Positions 1-12,200 of a stretch of 64,000 bases of DNA are shown piece by piece. The first letter of the stretch is position 1. Each line of letters starts with the position of its first letter. Location: positions 2,950,552 through 3,014,551 of the forward strand of contig JASKMD010000026.1 of NCBI GenBank assembly GCA_030144725.1, in the 5' to 3' direction. Under the pieces are notes generated by a model. The model worked only from the letters and a program-made list of their open reading frames with translations. It did no database searches and was not told the origin of the DNA. This DNA comes from Haematococcus lacustris (taxonomy: Eukaryota; Chlorophyta; Chlorophyceae; Chlamydomonadales; Haematococcaceae). The position numbers and the translations under genes are program-made.

Positions 1-558
1 GGGGCTCCTTAGGAAGGGGCCAGGGGCCTGGGGCTGCCAGGGGGCTGCCCGTGCTCCTTGGCCTTGGGGAATGTGTAGGAAGCAGCAGCAGTCCGGTGCA
101 ACCAGGGCGTGTCCAGTCTGTTGCCCAGGATGGCACATGATGCTGAGGTGAGGCTGGCGGGTAAGGCAGTCCACGCATCACTGTCAGTCATAGTGCCCGA
201 ATGAGTCCAGGAGGAATGGGGTGTCCTGCTGGGGGTGGGTTGAGGGTGCCGTCAGGTGCCATGGGTTTGGGAAGGGTGGGTTGGCGGGGCAAGATGTGGG
301 TTGCTGGGCAAGGGAGTCCAGGTGAGTGAGGTTGAGTCAGGGGGCCTGCGGCACCTGGCAGGGGTGGTAAGGTTAGGTAGCAAGTGGGGCATTGTGCTAC
401 AGAGCAAAGAGGCAGGAAAGATCTGCCAGGGTTTAGTAAACTCCTACTAAACACCTACTGTATTAGGGCTACTAAACTAGGGTCAAACTCCGACCCCACA
501 CTTAATGAGCGTGATGTGTGCAGTGGTAGCTGAGGTGGACAGCCGAGTGTGAGTGCAG

Positions 559-3500
559 GAACCTGGACACCACGATCAAGGCCAGCGGCGGCTCCATGTC
601 TGACACAAACCAGAACGTGCACAGCTACGAGGTGAGGCAGCAGCAGGCAGGCGGGCGGGGCAGCTGCTTAGTGACCCACAGCTTTGCTGACAAAATGCCC
701 ACCCACAGCTCCAAGCCCTTCCCTGTCACTTCACACACTGCCCATAGCTTCACCCTTTTCCTCCCCTGTTGTCTGTCCCTTCCAATTTGTGCCACCCTTT
801 GCCCGTCAGGTGCGGCTTGTGCTGGAGTACTGCGACAAGGGCAGCCTGAGGGAGGCGCTGGACCAGGGCGCCTTCATGGGCCCCGGCGGCCTGAACTACC
901 GGGCAGTGCTGGACACAGCGCTGGACGTGGCCAAGGCCATGCTGCACCTGCACTCCCTCAACGTCCTGCATGCAGACCTCAAGGTTAGCCACAACATTAG
1001 GGACACACCTGTGGCAGACCCCTATGCATGCCGACAGCCAGCTCACCAGGCTCACGAGCCCCACTGCCAGCCCCACCACCAGCTGACTGCACACTCGAGA
1101 GCACCAACTGATAGCACAATTGCAAGCACCAACTGCCAGCATCAACTGTTGTTTTGGCAAATGGAGGCCTGCTACATGCTGTGGGTCAGTGGTCACCTGT
1201 CGGGTCCGTCATACTTGTGAGACACTGCATCTACATTCTCCATGCTGCCATCAACATTAGCCTTGGCTGTGGGTAACCCTACGAATTGATTAACAATTTT
1301 CATAGGTCGGGTCAGTTATCAAGGATGCAAAGTGCGAGCATTTTGTTCTGCGTGTTCCGCAATTGTACCGCAAGATGCATGTATGGCTTGAGCGTCGCAA
1401 GTTCAAAGTAGCGAGTAGTGCAATGTCAACGTAGCCAATGGGACTCTACGCGACACGTTAGCGGACATGTTGCCAGTCTGACATTCATACTTACAGCTGC
1501 CAGGCTGGTATGTTGACAAGAATCTACGTCGTTCGTCTCTAGTCAGGTAGAAGTAAGCCGGTCAGGAGAGGGATGGGGTGGGGAAAGGCTAGTTGACACA
1601 GTCGATTTGTGTCGAGCAGCAAAGTGCGCTATTTGATGATTGCCAAGCGGCGTAGTGAGCGGCTTGGTCATAGGGTTGGTCAACGGGGTACAGCATACCT
1701 TTCACATACCGTATAAGTATTGCTCTTAAATAGACAGTTGTTTACTACATAATGACTCGTGACCGCTTGTGCATGCTCACAGCAGCTTGTCTACAAGTGT
1801 CCTGTCTGTGGCCCTGCTTGCATGCCATTAGCTGCTAGCAGGTAATTCTCTTGCATTGATCCGCCACCTGCAGGCACGCAACGTGATGCTGAAGAGTGGT
1901 GGTGAGGGGCGTACTGTGGTGGCCAAGGTGGCAGACTTTGGGCTGTCGCTGAAGATGGAGCACATGGAGACGCACATCAGCAGCGTGTTCCAGGGCACCA
2001 TGTGAGGCCCGACCCTACAGCCTCTGCTGCTGTTTGAGCTTCATGCCGCTGCCCTGACCCCCCTGCTGCTGCCCTGACCCCCCTGCTGCTGCCCTGACCC
2101 CCCTGCTGCTGCCCTGACCCCCCTGCTGCTGCCCTGACCCCCCTGCTGCTGCCCTGACCCCCCTGCTGCTGCCCTGACCCCCCTGCTGCTGCCCTGACCC
2201 CCCTGCTGCTGCCCTGACCCCCCTGCTGCTGCCCTGATCCCCCTGCTGCTGCCCTGACCCCCCTGCTGCTGCCCTGACCCCCCTGCTGCTGCCCTGACCC
2301 CCCTGCTGCTGCCCTGGCCCCCCTGCTGCTGCCCTGACCCCCCTGCTGCTGCCCTGACCCCCCTGCTGCTGCCCTGACCCCCCTGCTGCTGCCCTGACCC
2401 CCAGGACCCACATGGCCCCAGAGATCATGCTTGAGGGGCGGGTGAGCAAGGCAGCTGACGTGTACGCGTTTGGCATCACCCTGTGGGAGCTGTTCACAGC
2501 AGGCCACCCCTTCAAGGGTGAGCAGCAAGCACCAGGCAGTTGCCAGGCCCACCAGCATTTGTCCTGGCCTGCTGGTTTCTGTCGCACCCCACCCCTGCCA
2601 CCTCATAACTTGAGCCCAAGCAGCTGCTCACCACCCCACCCCACCCCCCTGCCCCCTCCCCAGGCGTGCCCCGCGCCCTGCTAGGCCACCAGATCACCCG
2701 TGAAGCCCTGCGGCCTCAATGGCCCTCCGTCACCCCGCCCGGCTACCGCGCCCTGGCCTCCCAGTGCTGGAACCACGTGGCTGATTCCCGGCCCAGCTTT
2801 GAGGCGGTGCTGGAGGAGCTGGTGGCCTTGAGGGCGGCGGAACCTGGTGACACCCCACCCCTGACGGTCGTGGGGCCCAAGCCGCTGTCCTCAACCAGCG
2901 CCAGGGGCACAGGATCCACTCCTGCTGCAGGGGACGCTGGGCAGCTGGCGAAGCGGCAGCAGGGGAAGGTGAGCCAGGGAGGGTTGGTAGGCTTAGGTCA
3001 GGGCAGCAGCAGAGCTGGAGCCAGGACCCAGGGCAGGGTCAGGGTACAAGGGAGGGGATCAGGGTCAGAGTCAGAGAGGGCAGGCTAGTGCTGGGCTGCT
3101 GCAGCTCAGCTCCACCGCGGCTCTGGTGCAGCCTTGGGTGCTGGCCTAGTGGGTGGCAGGGAGGTCTGGGGGCTGGAGTAGGTGATTAAGGATGTGAATG
3201 GGTTGTGTGAGAGAGCCAGCAGCTTGAGTGGTTTTTGTACATGAGGCATGCAAGCCATGCAAGCCATGCAACATGGGGTGTGTGTGTCCTGCGTGGTGCA
3301 CTGGTGCACTGTGGCACAGACCAGCTCCCCCTCCGTGTATCTGGACCACAGCCTGGGCTCAGCAGCAGTGGTGGGCGGGGAGTCTGGCAGTGACTGGGCC
3401 CAGCCAGGCGCCCCGTCACCCACAAAGACCACCACCCGGCACCGGCCCCTCCTGGTAAGCCCCTGCCCCTCAGCTGCAGCCCCCACCTCCGGGCTCCGCC

Positions 3501-4170
3501 CATCAACCAACTTGCGGCACATCACACTGATCTCACACCACCGCTGACTAGCTTCATCTGCACCTCCACATCCCACCCTACACCCAGCTCGTGGCACAAC
3601 ACCACAGCCTTGAGACCTGGGTCAACAGGATGGCTGCAGGTCAGCCTGTTTTTCTCTTCATTTCCCACCAGCTTTGCTTTGATGCGTTGGGACTCATCAC
3701 TTTCCACCTTCCACCTTTGCATACCGCCTGCCTCTCACTGCCTCTCACCCGCCCGCACATCCACCTCCCCACGCCGCGCCTGTCCCTGTCCCATGAGGAG
3801 CTGCTCAGCCCTGAGCCCGACCCTGCTGGCCTAACCCAACCCAATGGACGCCTCACCCAGCAGCCCAGCGTCATCCAGCTTGCCGTCACGTCCACTGCCG
3901 CCTGTGCAGTTGCCGCAAATTGTGGAGGCTGCGATGGAGGGTGTCGCCAGCACCAACGAGCTGCAGCAGCACAAGCTGACCCTGGCTGCGGTGGAGGGCC
4001 CGCATGGCGCAGCCTCTGCTGCCTTCACCGCCCTGCCCCCTGGCCCTTCCTCAGGCCCCTCCACGGTCACTCCCACCACCACTGCTGCCTGCGACTCATG
4101 CTTTGTCGTGGGCAGCAGTGAGGCGCATGTGACCGATGTCAGTGAGGGAGGGTCACACAGTAGGTGGTAG
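559..4170 (+). pseudogene. Inverted duplicate of the kinase gene's last eight exons
   Basis: Exons mirror the full gene: 559-631, 810-983, 1874-2001, 2405-2517, 2664-2968, 3320-3454, 3588-3639, 3869-4170. The catalytic loop HADLK, the DFG motif, the APE motif and the C-terminal tail are intact and phases are preserved. Within the window it lacks the CHASE, membrane and ATP-binding exons, because the pairing partners of those exons lie before position 1. Substitutions are few, for example Ser for Ala in the stretch D(S/A)RPSFEAV. It is called pseudogene only because the visible part cannot encode a complete kinase. If the arm extends upstream it could be a second working gene. Confidence 0.75.
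2044..2404 (+). repeat. 20-bp minisatellite filling a kinase intron (left arm)
   Basis: About 18 near-perfect copies of a 20-bp C/T-rich unit (GCCCTGACCCCCCTGCTGCT) occupy almost the whole intron between the exon ending GT-M and the exon starting T-H-M-A-P-E. The array runs straight into the 3' splice site CCAG at 2,401-2,404. Each unit carries CTGAC, which resembles a branch point, and no internal YAG competes with the real acceptor. Confidence 0.95.
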
Positions 4171-4779
4171 GAAGGTGGGAGGGCAGACCAGGGGGGCTGG
4201 GGATCAGCAGTGGGCAGCCTGCTCCTGCTGATTCCATGTAGGGCACCCCCATGCAGCCAGCCTGACAGGGCACTCACACCCAGCAGAGGTGGCGGGCAAG
4301 GCTGCCAGAGCAGCTCAATAACGTCAGCCAGCATTGATTGGCAGACGCAGCAAGCAACAGTTTGTGCCCACCTGGCATTACTCAGCGTGATGAAAGCATG
4401 GCGCACGCTCACACACCTCACATAGCAAGGCATGATCCGGTGCATAAGGGTGGCCCTCTGCTTACATAGGAGCAAGCCAGACAGGCAGCCAGGGGAGCAG
4501 GCTCGGCAGGGAGAGGAGCACTGTGTCCTAGCACCTGTGGGCGTGGATGGCTTGGTGGTTGTGTCCGCTGACGCTAGCGGTTGACGCGCGTGCTGTACAT
4601 GGCTGTATCAGTGTGTTATTGTCATCATGAGTGCCATCATCATTGCCATCAACACCATGTCATCGTCATCGTCATTGCATTGTTCTTGTAATCAGCGTTG
4701 CCACAGCAAACACGTCAGCAATTGTATCAGTGTTGCCACAGCATGCATGTTCACATATAACACATGCAGCTAGCAGGCT

Positions 4780-5316
4780 GTGGCACAGGCAGGCAGTGGG
4801 CGTATGGGTGCAGCACATGAGCAACCCACGATTGACTGCCATGGGCAGTGTATTGTGTATGCTGTCATGGTGTTGACATGCACATTATGGGCATCAGATG
4901 GAGCTAAGTGGTCGAATCAAGTAGCCGCAGGATGCAAATACCTGGAAGCCATGCTTGGGTTTGAGTTTGTCAGGGTCAGTGCGTATGACCTCCACGGCAA
5001 GCGATGCTTGCCCTGCATTGCCTTGCCTCTGGTCATACTAGTCAAGGCAACCCAAACTGCTGTATTCTTTCATACGGCCGATGCTGACGAGATTGGTGGT
5101 GGTGAAGGTGTTGATGCCGAGCAATGCATTCTTGTGCCTCGCAATGACGAGAATTTTGAGGACCCGGTTGTCATTTCATTCATAACTGTCAGTGTTGCAT
5201 GTAGAGCGCGGGTTGACAGAGCAGCATGCTGGGATGTGAAAATATACCGACAAGCTGAAAAACACAACACTGCACAGCTTCCTCGAAAGCGCGGTTGCCC
5301 AGTCAGTTGCACGTGA
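4780..5316 (+). CDS. Unrecognised open frame at the inner end of the left arm
   Basis: This frame of up to 178 codons has a segment (about residues 85-140) matching the minus-strand frame 5,345-5,605. Shared features are RCLP.IALP, VILV.AT, DADE and GEG.DA, then a CI.V..ND ending. The nucleotide sequences have drifted but both frames stay open, which suggests a protein under constraint. The two copies point towards the palindrome centre. No known domain was recognised, the start codon is uncertain, and part of it may be intron. Confidence 0.35.
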   Translation: MAQAGSGRMGAAHEQPTIDCHGQCIVYAVMVLTCTLWASDGAKWSNQVAAGCKYLEAMLGFEFVRVSAYDLHGKRCLPCIALPLVILVKATQTAVFFHTADADEIGGGEGVDAEQCILVPRNDENFEDPVVISFITVSVACRARVDRAACWDVKIYRQAEKHNTAQLPRKRGCPVSCT

Positions 5317-5344
5317 CACTAAGTACTATGCCTGGTCTGTTGAC

Positions 5345-5605
5345 CTAGGGCACAGTTTGGTTTCTTCCCCGCATCGGACATGGCACATTAATGAACCCCT
5401 GTCGGCAACACAAGTCATTGCAAAGCACAAAAATACAATGCACGGCATCAATACCTTCACCATCATCAGTCTCGTCAGCATCGGGAGGATGAAAGCACAC
5501 AACATCTAGGGTTGCCTCAACCAGTATGACCTGAGGCAAGGCAATGCGGGGCAGACATCGCATGCCGTGGAAGACACACTTGCATTCTGGGGCTACTACA
5601 TTCAA
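5345..5605 (-). CDS. Diverged inverted partner of the open frame at 4,780-5,316
   Basis: This is a minus-strand open frame of 86 codons. Its amino acids align with the left-arm frame over about 55 residues with many conservative changes. It probably represents one exon of the mirrored gene. Function is not recognised. Confidence 0.35.
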   Translation of the reverse strand: MNVVAPECKCVFHGMRCLPRIALPQVILVEATLDVVCFHPPDADETDDGEGIDAVHCIFVLCNDLCCRQGFINVPCPMRGRNQTVP

Positions 5606-6253
5606 TTGGCACCATCAGATGCCCATGCTGAGCATGGATGTACGGCGATGGATGTACAGCACCGATGGAACGCCCTTTTCAAGCGCTACATCCTAGCTGG
5701 AAGCCACAAACATTCCGGTAAGGGCTTCCGTGAGTGCACCTCCATGGAGTGCCACAGCACACTCTACCCATAACAGTGGACCGTGGGTTGCTAACGTGCT
5801 GCACCCATATGCCCACTGTCCCGCACCGCAGCCTAGGGCTGTGCCACAGCTGGCTGCACCCAGCTGTCTGTGTTATGTGAATATGCATGCTGTGGCAACA
5901 CTGATACAATTGCTGACGTGTTTGCTGTGGCAATGCTGATGACAGGAACAATGCAATGACGATGACAATGACATGGTGTTGATGGCAATGATGATGGCAC
6001 TCATGATGACAATAACACACTGATACAGCCATGTACATCAGTCATACCCAGTGGGCACAAACTGCTGCTTGCTGCGTCTGCCAATCAATGCTGGCTGACG
6101 TTATTGAGCTGCTCTGGCAGCCTTGCCCGCCACCTCTGCTGGGTGTGAGTGCCCTGGCAGGCTGGCTGCATGGGGGTGTGCCCTACATGGAATGAGCAGG
6201 AGCAGGCTGCCCACTGCTGATCCCCAGCCCCCCTGGTCTGCCCTCCCACCTTC

Positions 6254-9200
6254 CTACCACCTACTGTGTGACCCTCCCTCACTGACATCGGTCACATGCG
6301 CCTCACTGCTGCCCACGACAAAGCATGAGTCGCAGGCAGCAGTGGTGGTGGGAGTGACCGTGGAGGGGCCTGAGGAAGGGCCAGGGGGCAGGGCGGTGAA
6401 GGCAGCAGAGGCTGCGCCATGCGGGCCCTCCACCGCAGCCAGGGTCAGCTTGTGCTGCTGCAGCTCGTTGGTGCTGGCGACACCCTCCATCGCAGCCTCC
6501 ACAATTTGCGGCAACTGCACAGGCGGCAGTGGACGTGACGGCAAGCTGGATGACGCTGGGCTGGTGGGTGAGGCGTCCATTGGGTTGGGTTAGCCCAGCA
6601 GGGTCGGGCTCAGGGCTGAGCAGCTCCTCATGGGACAGGGACAGGCGCGGCGTGGGGAGGTGGATGTGCGGGCGGGTGAGAGGCAGTGAGAGGCAGGCGG
6701 TATGCAAAGGTGGAAGGTGGAAAGTGATGAGTCCCAACGCATCAAAGCAAAGCTGGTGGGAAATGAAGAGAAAAACAGGCTGACCTGCAGCCATCCTGTT
6801 GACCCAGGTCTCAAGGCTGTGGTGTTGTGCCACGAGCTGGGTGTAGGGTGGGATGTGGAGGTGCAGATGAAGCCAGTCAGCGGTGGTGTGAGATCAGTGT
6901 GATGTGCCGCAAGCTGGTTGATGGGAGCAGCCCAGAGGTGGGGGCTGCAGCTGAGGGGCAGGGGCTTACCAGGAGGGGCCGGTGCCGGGTGGTGGTCTTT
7001 GTGGGTGACGGGGCGCCTGGCTGGGCCCAGTCACTGCCTGGCTCCCCGCCCACCACTGCTGCTGAGCCCAGGCTGTGGTCCAGATACACGGAGGGGGAGC
7101 TGGTCTGTGCCACAGTGCACCAGTGCACCACGCAGGACACACACACCCCATGTTGCATGGCTTGCATGGCTTGCATGCCTCATGTACAAAAACCACTCAA
7201 GCTGCTGGCTCTCTCACACAACCCATTCACATCCTTAATCACCTACTCCAGCCCCCAGACCTCCCTGCCACCCACTAGGCCAGCACCCAAGGCTGCACCA
7301 GAGCCGCGGTGGAGCTGAGCTGCAGCAGCCCAGCACTAGCCTGCCCTCTCTGACTCTGACCCTGATCCCCTCCCTTGTACCCTGACCCTGCCCTGGGTCC
7401 TGGCTCCAGCTCTGCTGCTGCCCTGACCTAAGCCTACCAACCCTCCCTGGCTCACCTTCCCCTGCTGCCGCTTCGCCAGCTGCCCAGCGTCCCCTGCAGC
7501 AGGAGTGGATCCTGTGCCCCTGGCGCTGGTTGAGGACAGCGGCTTGGGCCCCACGACCGTCAGGGGTGGGGTGTCACCAGGTTCCGCCGCCCTCAAGGCC
7601 ACCAGCTCCTCCAGCACCGCCTCAAAGCTGGGCCGGGCATCAGCCACGTGGTTCCAGCACTGGGAGGCCAGGGCGCGGTAGCCGGGCGGGGTGACGGAGG
7701 GCCATTGAGGCCGCAGGGCTTCACGGGTGATCTGGTGGCCTAGCAGGGCGCGGGGCACGCCTGGGGAGGGGGCAGGGGGGTGGGGTGGGGTGGTGAGCAG
7801 CTGCTTGGGCTCAAGTTATGAGGTGGCAGGGGTGGGGTGCAACAGAAACCAGCAGGCCAGGACAAATGCTGGTGGGCCTGGCAGCTGCCTGGTGCTTGCT
7901 GCTCACCCTTGAAGGGGTGGCCTGCTGTGAACAGCTCCCACAAGGTGATGCCAAACGCGTACACGTCAGCTGCCTTGCTCACCCGCCCCTCAAGCATGAT
8001 CTCTGGGGCCATGTGGGTCCTGGGGGTCAGGGCAGCAGCAGGGGGGTCAGGGCAGCAGCAGGGGGGTCAGGGCAGCAGCAGGGGGGTCAGGGCAGCAGCA
8101 GGGGGGCCAGGGCAGCAGCAGGGGGGTCAGGGCAGCAGCAGGGGGGTCAGGGCAGCAGCAGGGGGGTCAGGGCAGCAGCAGGGGGGTCAGGGCAGCAGCA
8201 GGGGGGTCAGGGCAGCAGCAGGGGGGTCAGGGCAGCAGCAGGGGGGTCAGGGCAGCAGCAGGGGGGTCAGGGCAGCAGCAGGGGGGTCAGGGCAGCAGCA
8301 GGGGGGTCAGGGCAGCAGCAGGGGGGTCAGGGCAGCAGCAGGGGGGTCAGGGCAGCAGCAGGGGGGTCAGGGCAGCAGCAGGGGGGTCAGGGCAGCAGCA
8401 GGGGGGTCAGGGCAGCAGCATGAAGCTCAAACAGCAGCAGAGGCTGTAGGGTCGGGCCTCACATGGTGCCCTGGAACACGCTGCTGATGTGCGTCTCCAT
8501 GTGCTCCATCTTCAGCGACAGCCCAAAGTCTGCCACCTTGGCCACCACAGTACGCCCCTCACCACCACTCTTCAGCATCACGTTGCGTGCCTGCAGGTGG
8601 CGGATCAATGCAAGAGAATTACCTGCTAGCAGCTAATGGCATGCAAGCAGGGCCACAGACAGGACACTTGTAGACAAGCTGCTGTGAGCATGCACAAGCG
8701 GTCACGAGTCATTATGTAGTAAACAACTGTCTATTTAAGAGCAATACTTATACGGTATGTGAAAGGTATGCTGTACCCCGTTGACCAACCCTATGACCAA
8801 GCCGCTCACTACGCCGCTTGGCAATCTTCAAATAGCGCACTTTGCTGCTCGACACAAATCGACTGTGTCAACTAGCCTTTCCCCACCCCATCCCTCTCCT
8901 GACCGGCTTACTTCTACCTGACTAGAGACGAACGACGTAGATTCTTGTCAACATACCAGCCTGGCAGTTGTAAGTATGAATGTCAGACTGGCAACATGTC
9001 CGCTAACGTGTCGCGTAGAGTCCCATTGGCTACGTTGACATTGCACTAGATGCGTAAGCGAGCTGTTTTGAAATGACTCGCTACTTTGAACTTGCGACGC
9101 TCAAGCCATACATGCATCTTGCGGTACAATTGCGGAACACGTAGAACAAAATGCTCGCACTTTGCATCCTTGATAACTGACCCGACCTATGAAAATTGTT

Positions 9201-12200
9201 AATCAATTCGTAGGGTTACCCACAGCCAAGGCTAATGTTGATGGCAGCATGGAGAATGTAGATGCAGTGTCTCACAAGTATGACGGACCCGACAGGTGAC
9301 CACTGACCCACAGCATGTAGCAGGCCTCCATTTGCCACAACAACAGTTGGTGCTGGCAGTTGGTGCTCGCAATTGTGCTATCAGTTGGTGCTCTCGGTAA
9401 TGCTGTCAGCTGGTGGTGGGGCTGGCAGTGGGGCTCGTGAGCCTGGTGAGCTGGCTGTCGGCATGCATAGGGATCTGCCACAGGTGTGTCCCTGATGTTG
9501 TGGCTAACCTTGAGGTCTGCATGCAGGACGTTGAGGGAGTGCAGGTGCAGCATGGCCTTGGCCACGTCCAGCGCTGTGTCCAGCACTGCCCGGTACTTCA
9601 GGCCGCTGGGGCCCATGAAGGCGCCCTGGTCCAGCGCCTCCCTCAGGCTGCCCTTGTCGCAGTACTCCAGCACCAGCCGCACCTGCCGGGCAAAGGGTGG
9701 CACATATTGGAAGGGACAGACAACAGGGGAGGAAAAGGGTGAAGCTATGGGCAGTGTGTGAAGTGACAGGAAAGGGCTTGGAGCTGTGGGTGGGCATTTT
9801 GTCAGCAAAGCTGTGGGTTACTAAGCAGCCGCTCCGCCCGCCTGCCTGCTGCTGCCTCACCTCGTAGCTGTGCACGTTCTGGTTTGTGTCAGACATGGAG
9901 CCGCCGCTGGCCTTGATCGTGGTGTCCAGGTTCCTGCACTCACACTCGGCTGTCCACCTCAGCTACCACTGCACACATCACGCTCATTAAGTGTGGGGTC
10001 GGAGTTTGACCCTAGTTTAGTAGCCCTAATACAGTAGGTGTTTAGTAGGAGTTTACTAAACCCTGGCAGATCTTTCCTGCCTCTTTGCTCTGTAGCACAA
10101 TGCCCCACTTGCTACCTAACCTTACCACCCCTGCCAGGTGCCGCAGGCCCCCTGACTCAACCTCACTCACCTGGACTCCCTTGCCCAGCAACCCACATCT
10201 TGCCCGCCAACCCACCCTTCCCAAACCCATGGCACCTGACGGCACCCTCAACCCACCCCCAGCAGGACACCCCATTCCTCCTGGACTCATTCGGGCACTA
10301 TGACTGACAGTGATGCGTGGACTGCCTTACCCGCCAGCCTCACCTCAGCATCATGTGCCATCCTGGGCAACAGACTGGACACGCCCTGGTTGCACCGGAC
10401 TGCTGCTGCTTCCCACACATTCCCCAAGGCCAAGGAGCACGGGCAGCCCCCTGGCAGCCCCAGGCCCCTGGCCCCTTCCTAAGGAGCCCCAGGCAGCCCC
10501 TGGGTGGCAAGGCGAGAGGTGAGCGCTCAGCGGCTGCAGGCCTGCCCCACGGCCCTGGCCTGTGGGTCTGACCCGCTGCCTCCACTCACGTGACAAACAG
10601 CCCGGGCTCGACGTAGCTGGTCTCGGGGGTCTGGTCCTTCATGGGCTGGATGGCGTAGGTGTAGGTCTGCAGGAGCAGTAGCACATGGCCGTCATTCACT
10701 TTCTGCTAGGCTCGACCAGAACTGTATGCGCCTATCAAACATGCCATAACTGCCAACCTGACGCACCACTACTGGAACTGCTCATAGCATCTGGTCTCTA
10801 GCTATCTGCTGCTGTTGCGTGTGGTGCTGAGGCAAGAGGGTGAGCTGGCGCACAGCAGCAGCGGCGCACAACTGGGGACACTATCCCACCACCAGAACCA
10901 TCAAAAGACCAGGTACACGGCAACGTGGTCATGTAAGGCCGGGGCAATGGACATAGTACAACAGCACGACAGAGATAGCCCACTGGACACCGAGCCTGCC
11001 TGCCTGACCCACCTGCACAATGTTGGGGTGGCTGAGGCTGCTGCTGATGGCAGCCTCCATGATGGCCTGCAGCCATGTAAGCAAAATCAGTTCAACTAGG
11101 CGCTGGCAGGGTGGAGAGGGCCAACTTTGCATTAATGCTTGCAGCCATGCAAGCAGTACTAGGCGCTGGCTGGGTGGAGCCTGCCAGCCTTGCATTGATG
11201 CAAGCGCCAACTTAGAGGTGGAAGCGGGTCAATTAGGATGCTCCTGTGTGGTCCACACTGCTGCGGCATCATCCCAGTGCAAACACCTCCTTTTGCAAAC
11301 CCACCTGCCCATTTCCCACCTCATTCTCTAGCTGGCCCCCTAGGCCTTGCCAGCCAGTTCTTTTGCAACCTTTGCAGAGTGACCATTTCCATAGCGCTAT
11401 CGCTTTATACAGTGCTATATACAAACACTGATATACAACCCTCCTAACTCATTTTTCGACAGCAAGCCCCTATTGTCATCCAGCCTGCTTGAACAACAAA
11501 ACATCAAGCCTTTGTACTGACTCTACTTCTCTGCTTCTCCGTGGTACTGGCTCTGCTTCAGATTTGCATCAGAGGCAGCAACAGCCATGGCAGGTGCACC
11601 AAACCAGGCTGCAGCTCCAAGAGCTGTTGCATCACAGCTTGAAGGGCAGGCTCTCACAAGAAAGCCGGCCTTAAGACCAGGCCTTGTGAAGCACATCTAG
11701 GAGTGAAGGGCTGCAAAGCCGGCCAGGGAATCAGTTCAAGCAACGACGGATGTGTATAGCCAGCAACAACTGCACCCCAAGTGCAAGGCAGCCACTAGAC
11801 AGGCGCCAGGCAGCAGCTCACAAGGCAGCAGCCCTCACTGGCTCATGGCACACAGGCGTCTCATGAAGAGCACGTGTTGACTTGGTCTGGTGCAGGTGCT
11901 ACTGTGCTGAGCCACTGTCATTGTGCAGGATTCCCCTTGCTCAGGCGTAGGAGGGCAATGCTGTGGCATCAGCATGGTGGCAGCATACACATGTGGCAGC
12001 CTGGAGGCAGCACTGGCTTGCCAGTATTGTATGTTCCCGGTTGGGCATGGCAAGCTTCCGTTCGTAAGTAATCATCCAAAGGAATGGCCCCCCTTCATTT
12101 CCTCACACAGACTTTTGGACAGGCTGTAGCTGGCTTTGCTAGGTGCGCTTGGATGTAGGGAATAATGTCGGAGGCCAAGCTGTTACGGAAAATAACGTAT

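Larger units (their letters stand above)
1..5300. repeat. Left arm of a ~10.5-kb imperfect palindrome
   Basis: Each position x pairs with about 10,492-x on the opposite strand in the outer part, and with about 10,424-x further in. The arm carries the 3' half of a receptor-kinase gene on the plus strand, followed by an unrecognised open frame. Sequence is almost identical to the right arm out to roughly 4,360. It then diverges, including about 207 extra bases between roughly 4,364 and 4,597. Because position 1 still pairs with about 10,491, the arm probably continues beyond the window. It could be a genuine inverted duplication or an assembly join of two haplotypes. Confidence 0.93.
5345..10491. 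repeat. Right arm of the ~10.5-kb imperfect palindrome
   Basis: This is the reverse complement of the left arm. Compared with it, this arm has a 28-bp insertion near 9,045-9,080 and two more 20-bp units in the intronic minisatellite. Those two differences (28 + 40) exactly account for the 68-bp shift in the pairing sum. The right arm runs without a break into the 5' half of the kinase gene, so this is the copy attached to the complete gene and the left arm is the duplicated segment. Confidence 0.93.

Noticed and set aside
3105..3149. A short terminal exon ending the kinase at 3,149 (and its mirror)
   Set aside because: A longer exon chain (3320-3454, 3588-3639, 3869-4170) keeps phase and looks coding, so the early stop is less likely. 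Not excluded.
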